From assembly GCA_900313475.1 (NCBI GenBank), contig OMRJ01000230.1:1-8864 (forward strand): a DNA stretch of 8,864 nt, read 5' to 3'. This stretch comes from an uncultured Eubacteriales bacterium (GTDB lineage: Bacteria > Bacillota > Clostridia > Oscillospirales > Acutalibacteraceae). Positions within the stretch are counted from its first letter, which is position 1. Every line of letters begins with the position of its first letter. The position numbers were made by a program, and so were the translations under genes. The notes below the pieces were generated by a model. It worked only from the letters and a program-made list of their open reading frames with translations. It was not told the origin of the DNA and did not search any database. Below, piece by piece: positions 5,804 through 8,864 of the stretch.

Positions 5804-5866
5804 TTTTACTGCCGACGCATTTGCCCCCAGTTATTTGACAAGCGACAGGTGCGGATCCTTTATGAT

Positions 5867-5871
5867 GGAGG
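5867..5871 (+). promoter_or_regulatory. Ribosome binding site setting the symporter start
   Basis: GGAGG, 7 bases before ATG 5879. It decides against the in-frame GTG at 5849, which lies upstream of it. Confidence 0.85.
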
Positions 5872-5878
5872 TTCGACA

Positions 5879-7366
5879 ATGAACAAAACGAAACAACCTG
5901 ACAATTTCTTTGCGCGCAACAAGTGGATATACAGTTTAGGCGGTGTCGGCCGCGATCTTGCCTATTCGCTTTATACATACTTTTTGCTGACCTTCATTCT
6001 CTACACAAAAGAAGTAACGGACGGACAGTTCGCCGCAATAAGTATCATAATGGTAATCTGTCGCATTTGGGACGGGATCAATGACCCCATAATGGGCGGA
6101 ATTATTGAAAACACACGCTCAAAATTCGGCAAATTCAAGCCATGGATACTCATAGGTGCGATTACAAACGCCATCGTTCTTGTGCTTATCTTTTCTTTAC
6201 CGCTCAAAGGGACGGCATTCGTAATTGCGTTCACGTTTTTATATCTCATTTGGGATATAACATATACAATGAACGATATCGGATACTGGTCTATGCTCCC
6301 CTCTCTCACAAGCGAACCGAGAGAGCGCGATGTTATAACATCCATGTCAAATCTTTTTTCAGGACTCGGAACGATCCTTGCGAACGGCTTGATACCGATT
6401 CTCACCGTCGGCAAGCTTGCAATAGGCAACAGTGCCGTAACTGGATACAAGGCGGTTTCAATCGTTATTGCTCTTATGTTCATCGGCTGTCAGTCTCTTG
6501 TCTGTGCGGGCGTTAAAGAAAAGCCTCTCTCTCACAGTGAATCGAACGAGAAAACCGGGTTCAAACAGATGATTAAAATCATTCTCAATAACAAACAGGT
6601 TTTGTGGACGGCGGTTATTCTTCTGTTTGTTAACATGAGCGGTGCGCTTCTTACTGCGTTCGGCACAAACTATATCTATCTGTCTTACGGCTACGAAGGA
6701 GCTTTTACAACACTTTTTGTGATATTTTACGGTGCAGCTTCGGGTATAAGCTTTGTTATTTACCCTATTCTCACCAAAATACTGAAAAGAATACAAATCG
6801 TTCGCATATCCTTCGGACTTACGATAGTCGGCTACATCGCTTTTATGATAACGGGCACGTTTATCAAAAATGCAAAGATCTCGTTCTATCTGCTGTGCGC
6901 GGAATCGTTGTTTATCGGGCTCGGTTACTCGTTGTTTTATCTCATCGGTGCAATTTGCCTTTCAAACACAATCGAATACAACGAGCTGCTCACAGGCGAT
7001 CGAAACGAAGCGCTCATTTTCTCCGTTCGTCCGTTTATGGCAAAGCTTTCAAGTTCCTTGCAGCAGATAATTATAATGGTCGTTTATCTTGCAATAGGTC
7101 TTACCGATATCACAAACGGTATATCGGCAGCGGAAAATGCCGCAATAACCGATCCGTCGGTGTGGACGGTCGAATATAAAGCCGAGTATATCAAAAATAT
7201 TCTTGCCGGGGCTTCTTCGGGCATGACATTCGCATTAAGATGCGTAATGGCTGTTCTTCCGGTTATATTTATGGGTATCGGTTTCTATGTCATTTCAAAA
7301 AAATATAAAATTGACGAAAAAGAATACGACAGAATTCTATCGGAAATTAAAAACAGAAACAAATAA
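5879..7366 (+). CDS. GPH-family (MelB-type) sugar:cation symporter
   Basis: 495 residues, many hydrophobic segments consistent with the 12-span MFS fold of the glycoside-pentoside-hexuronide:cation symporter family. Key MelB positions can be matched from memory: Asp26 (GRDLA, MelB Asp19) for sugar binding; Arg62, Asp65, Asn68 and Asp69 in RIWDGINDPIMG (MelB Arg52, Asp55, Asn58, Asp59) for cation and coupling; Asp133 and Trp137 (MNDIGYW, MelB Asp124 and Trp128) for sugar. The loop TRSKFGKFKPW (79-89) is the family signature. The MelB Lys377 position appears as Leu371 (EYNELLTGDR). The sugar cannot be predicted: no glycosidase or regulator is nearby. A hydrophilic tail (about 475-495) ends the protein. 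No convincing private promoter is visible, so read-through from the prolyl isomerase gene is possible; it ends at a strong terminator. Confidence 0.92.
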   Translation: MNKTKQPDNFFARNKWIYSLGGVGRDLAYSLYTYFLLTFILYTKEVTDGQFAAISIIMVICRIWDGINDPIMGGIIENTRSKFGKFKPWILIGAITNAIVLVLIFSLPLKGTAFVIAFTFLYLIWDITYTMNDIGYWSMLPSLTSEPRERDVITSMSNLFSGLGTILANGLIPILTVGKLAIGNSAVTGYKAVSIVIALMFIGCQSLVCAGVKEKPLSHSESNEKTGFKQMIKIILNNKQVLWTAVILLFVNMSGALLTAFGTNYIYLSYGYEGAFTTLFVIFYGAASGISFVIYPILTKILKRIQIVRISFGLTIVGYIAFMITGTFIKNAKISFYLLCAESLFIGLGYSLFYLIGAICLSNTIEYNELLTGDRNEALIFSVRPFMAKLSSSLQQIIIMVVYLAIGLTDITNGISAAENAAITDPSVWTVEYKAEYIKNILAGASSGMTFALRCVMAVLPVIFMGIGFYVISKKYKIDEKEYDRILSEIKNRNK

Positions 7367-7376
7367 ACCGGAATCG

Positions 7377-7422
7377 GCATCCCGACTGCAAAACGCTGCT
7401 ATCGGGATGTGTTTTTTGTTTT
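7377..7422 (+). terminator. Intrinsic terminator of the symporter gene
   Basis: CATCCCGA (7378-7385) pairs perfectly with TCGGGATG (7402-7409) around a 16-base loop, followed by TGTTTTTTGTTTT. It begins 11 bases after the stop codon. Confidence 0.9.
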
Positions 7423-7455
7423 CGTCATATCTTTTTATTATATTTGAAGATGTAC

Positions 7456-7484
7456 TTGAAATGTTAATATTTTGTTAGTAAAAT
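7456..7484 (+). promoter_or_regulatory. Sigma-A-type promoter of the PHP-phosphoesterase gene
   Basis: -35 TTGAAA (7456-7461), 17-base spacer, -10 TAAAAT (7479-7484), in a very AT-rich gap. Predicted start about 7491, roughly 24 bases before the ATG. Confidence 0.7.
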
Positions 7485-7514
7485 ATGTATTATATTTTTT
7501 AGACGGAGTTTATA

Positions 7515-8336
7515 ATGAACATTTATAATTGTCACACTCATACAAAAAACTCTCCCGATTCAACTGCGGAGCCGTCTTTGATGACAGAGGCTGCAATAAA
7601 CGCGGGATTAAGAGGGTATGCCGTTACCGACCATATTGATACCGAGCTTACATACTCGGAGGATTCCGGTGAAAATCTTGCCGGATCGGTAAAAGATGCG
7701 GCGGAACAAAGGAAAAAGAACCCCCGGATAAAAATACTGTCGGGTGTCGAAATAGGACAGGCGATTCTGAATCACGATTATGAAAAATATATAATCGGAT
7801 TCAACGACTGGGATATCGTTATGGGTTCAGTGCACTCCGTTAGAATGCCCGGACACACTGAATTTTTTTCAGGAATAGATTTCACACCGTTCTCCGACGG
7901 GTTTATTGACAGCTATGTTGCACAGTATTTTACCGACCTTGAAGAAACAGCCGAAAATACAGACTATGACTCGTTAAGTCACCTTACGGTTCCGCTGCGA
8001 TATATCGTCCATAAGTACAAAAGAAAAGTTGATCTCGGGAAATATGCCGATTCAATAGACAAAATACTCAAAACTGTTATAAAACGCAAAAAATCCCTTG
8101 AAGTCAACACATCCGGATATACGGGTAAGGATCCGTTTTTTATGCCCTGTGAAGCAATAATCCGTCGTTATACGGAACTCGGCGGCGTTGATTTTACGAT
8201 AGGCTCCGACGCACATATTCCCGAAAAAATGTCCTGCGGACTTTCCGAGGGCGCAAAAATGCTGCTTAAGCTCGGAGTAACACATCTTAACTATTATGAA
8301 AAAAGACAAAAAATTTCATACAGCATAAAGGAGTAA
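7515..8336 (+). CDS. PHP-domain phosphoesterase, HisJ (histidinol-phosphatase)-like
   Basis: 273 residues, the size of HisJ-family PHP enzymes, which use a cluster of metal ions to hydrolyse phosphate esters. The PHP motifs appear in order: HTHT (His7, His9), TDHID (Asp39, His40), GVEIG (Glu79), GSVHSV (His107), SHLTVPLRY (His156) and GSDAH (Asp232, His234), so the metal site looks complete. HisJ proteins convert histidinol phosphate to histidinol in histidine synthesis, but no other histidine gene is in the window, and many paralogues in Clostridia act on other phosphate esters; I therefore leave the substrate open. ATG 7515 is preceded at 6 bases by GGAG (7505-7508) and by a good promoter. 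The last codons carry the ribosome binding site of the next gene. Confidence 0.9.
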   Translation: MNIYNCHTHTKNSPDSTAEPSLMTEAAINAGLRGYAVTDHIDTELTYSEDSGENLAGSVKDAAEQRKKNPRIKILSGVEIGQAILNHDYEKYIIGFNDWDIVMGSVHSVRMPGHTEFFSGIDFTPFSDGFIDSYVAQYFTDLEETAENTDYDSLSHLTVPLRYIVHKYKRKVDLGKYADSIDKILKTVIKRKKSLEVNTSGYTGKDPFFMPCEAIIRRYTELGGVDFTIGSDAHIPEKMSCGLSEGAKMLLKLGVTHLNYYEKRQKISYSIKE

Positions 8337-8343
8337 CAAAAGA

Positions 8344-8864
8344 ATGACATCCTTGATTCAGAATATTACATCAAAAGCCGACATGCTTGCACGCATCGAG
8401 AAAATGAATGCTTTCGGACCGCGTCTTACGGGTAATTCCGCGCACAAGGCTTTTATCAAATACCTTAAAGACGAAATTCATTCTCTCGGCATCGAAAACT
8501 ACACCGATCCGTATTTTTTCAATCGTTGGGAGGAAAAAAACTCATCGCTTATTATTCACACGGAAACCGGTGACAAAGATGTGCACATTTCCTCTGTTTT
8601 TCCTTATTCCGGCGAAACCGCTTCCGACGGAGTTACAGCGGAGCTTGTACACATAACCGATCAACGCCTCGGCTTTCTCGGTCTTGACGGAAAGATTGCC
8701 GTAGTTAAAATAGATGAGCTTAACTTTCTGCCGAGTTCGATCGCTTTTCACATAAGAAACCGTCGTCCCGAAACTGCTTCAATTCCCGAAAAATACAACG
8801 GTCCGGTCGCAACTGCATTTGTTAATTTCCCATTTCTTCAAAATGCAAAGTTTGCAGGTTGCAA
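8344..8864 (+). CDS. M28-like aminopeptidase, N-terminal portion (3' end outside window)
   Basis: Partial: 173 complete codons read open to the window end. The N-terminus contains FGPRLTGNSAHKAFIKYLKD and a following SLG, the pattern that opens bacterial M28 zinc aminopeptidases. A stretch of DGVTAELVHI ... LDGKIAVVKI (about 101-122) resembles the PA-type domain often inserted before the catalytic domain. No zinc ligands are in view, because they would lie further right, so the peptidase call rests on the N-terminal pattern only. No signal peptide. AAAGGAG (8327-8333) overlaps the end of the preceding gene and lies 10 bases before the ATG; the gap between stop and start is 7 bases, so the two genes are almost certainly cotranscribed. 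Confidence 0.65.
   Translation, partial: MTSLIQNITSKADMLARIEKMNAFGPRLTGNSAHKAFIKYLKDEIHSLGIENYTDPYFFNRWEEKNSSLIIHTETGDKDVHISSVFPYSGETASDGVTAELVHITDQRLGFLGLDGKIAVVKIDELNFLPSSIAFHIRNRRPETASIPEKYNGPVATAFVNFPFLQNAKFAGC

Noticed and set aside
5793..5814. 7-bp hairpin (CGGTAGT/ACTGCCG) over the prolyl isomerase stop codon
   Set aside because: No U-tract follows it, so it is not supported as an intrinsic terminator.
5835..5866. TTGACA with a TATGAT 20 bases on, before the symporter gene
   Set aside because: The spacer is too long, and the -10 would abut the ribosome binding site at 5867, putting the RNA start after it. The TTGACA may be chance.
6001..6483. 160-codon open frame antisense to the symporter
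   Set aside because: Shadow of a long hydrophobic coding region; no independent evidence of translation.
1..8864. Mobile elements, CRISPR arrays, tRNA or rRNA genes, toxin-antitoxin or defence systems
   Set aside because: I looked on both strands and found no transposase, integrase, repeat-spacer pattern, cloverleaf or defence protein motif. The genes read as ordinary chromosomal ones.

Overview
This window looks like ordinary chromosome from an endospore-forming member of the Firmicutes, most likely class Clostridia. The evidence is a yabP-yabQ-divIC-S1 gene block (as in the Bacillus/Clostridium sporulation and division locus), a long-form ribosome hibernation factor, a type III glutamine synthetase, strong AGGAGG-type ribosome binding sites, consensus sigma-A promoters, and intrinsic terminators with U-tracts. 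I see no phage, insertion sequence, CRISPR array, rRNA or tRNA gene.

Layout. Bases 1-478 (+) hold the 3' end of an S51/peptidase E-like serine hydrolase. It converges, through a shared hairpin terminator, on a long leftward group. That group reads, in transcription order from right to left: yabP (5180-4908), yabQ (4898-4476), divIC (4395-4105), a YabR-like S1-domain protein (4067-3612) ending in a strong terminator, then hpf (3308-2781) and type III glutamine synthetase (2628-535). divIC, hpf and the glutamine synthetase gene each appear to have their own sigma-A-type promoter. The last two also have hairpins in their leaders, and a near-perfect CodY-like palindrome lies upstream of the hpf promoter. 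From about 5200 the transcription diverges. Rightward genes are a cyclophilin-type prolyl isomerase (5330-5803), a GPH/MelB-type sugar:cation symporter (5879-7366) with a clear terminator, a PHP-domain HisJ-like phosphoesterase (7515-8336) with a clear promoter, and the start of an M28-like aminopeptidase (8344 to the window end) coupled to the PHP gene.

How the genes fit together. YabP and YabQ act in spore coat/cortex formation, DivIC in septum assembly, and the S1 protein probably at the ribosome. HPF silences 70S ribosomes in starvation, and glutamine synthetase assimilates ammonia. A nutrient-status theme (hibernation, nitrogen assimilation, sporulation) runs through the leftward group, and the CodY-like site would fit it, but that link is inference. 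The rightward genes look like housekeeping and catabolic functions with no obvious shared pathway.

I did not find a convincing new biological system. The items most worth checking are the regulatory structures around hpf and the glutamine synthetase gene, the rearranged surroundings of the yabPQ-divIC block, and the loss of a coupling-site lysine in the symporter.
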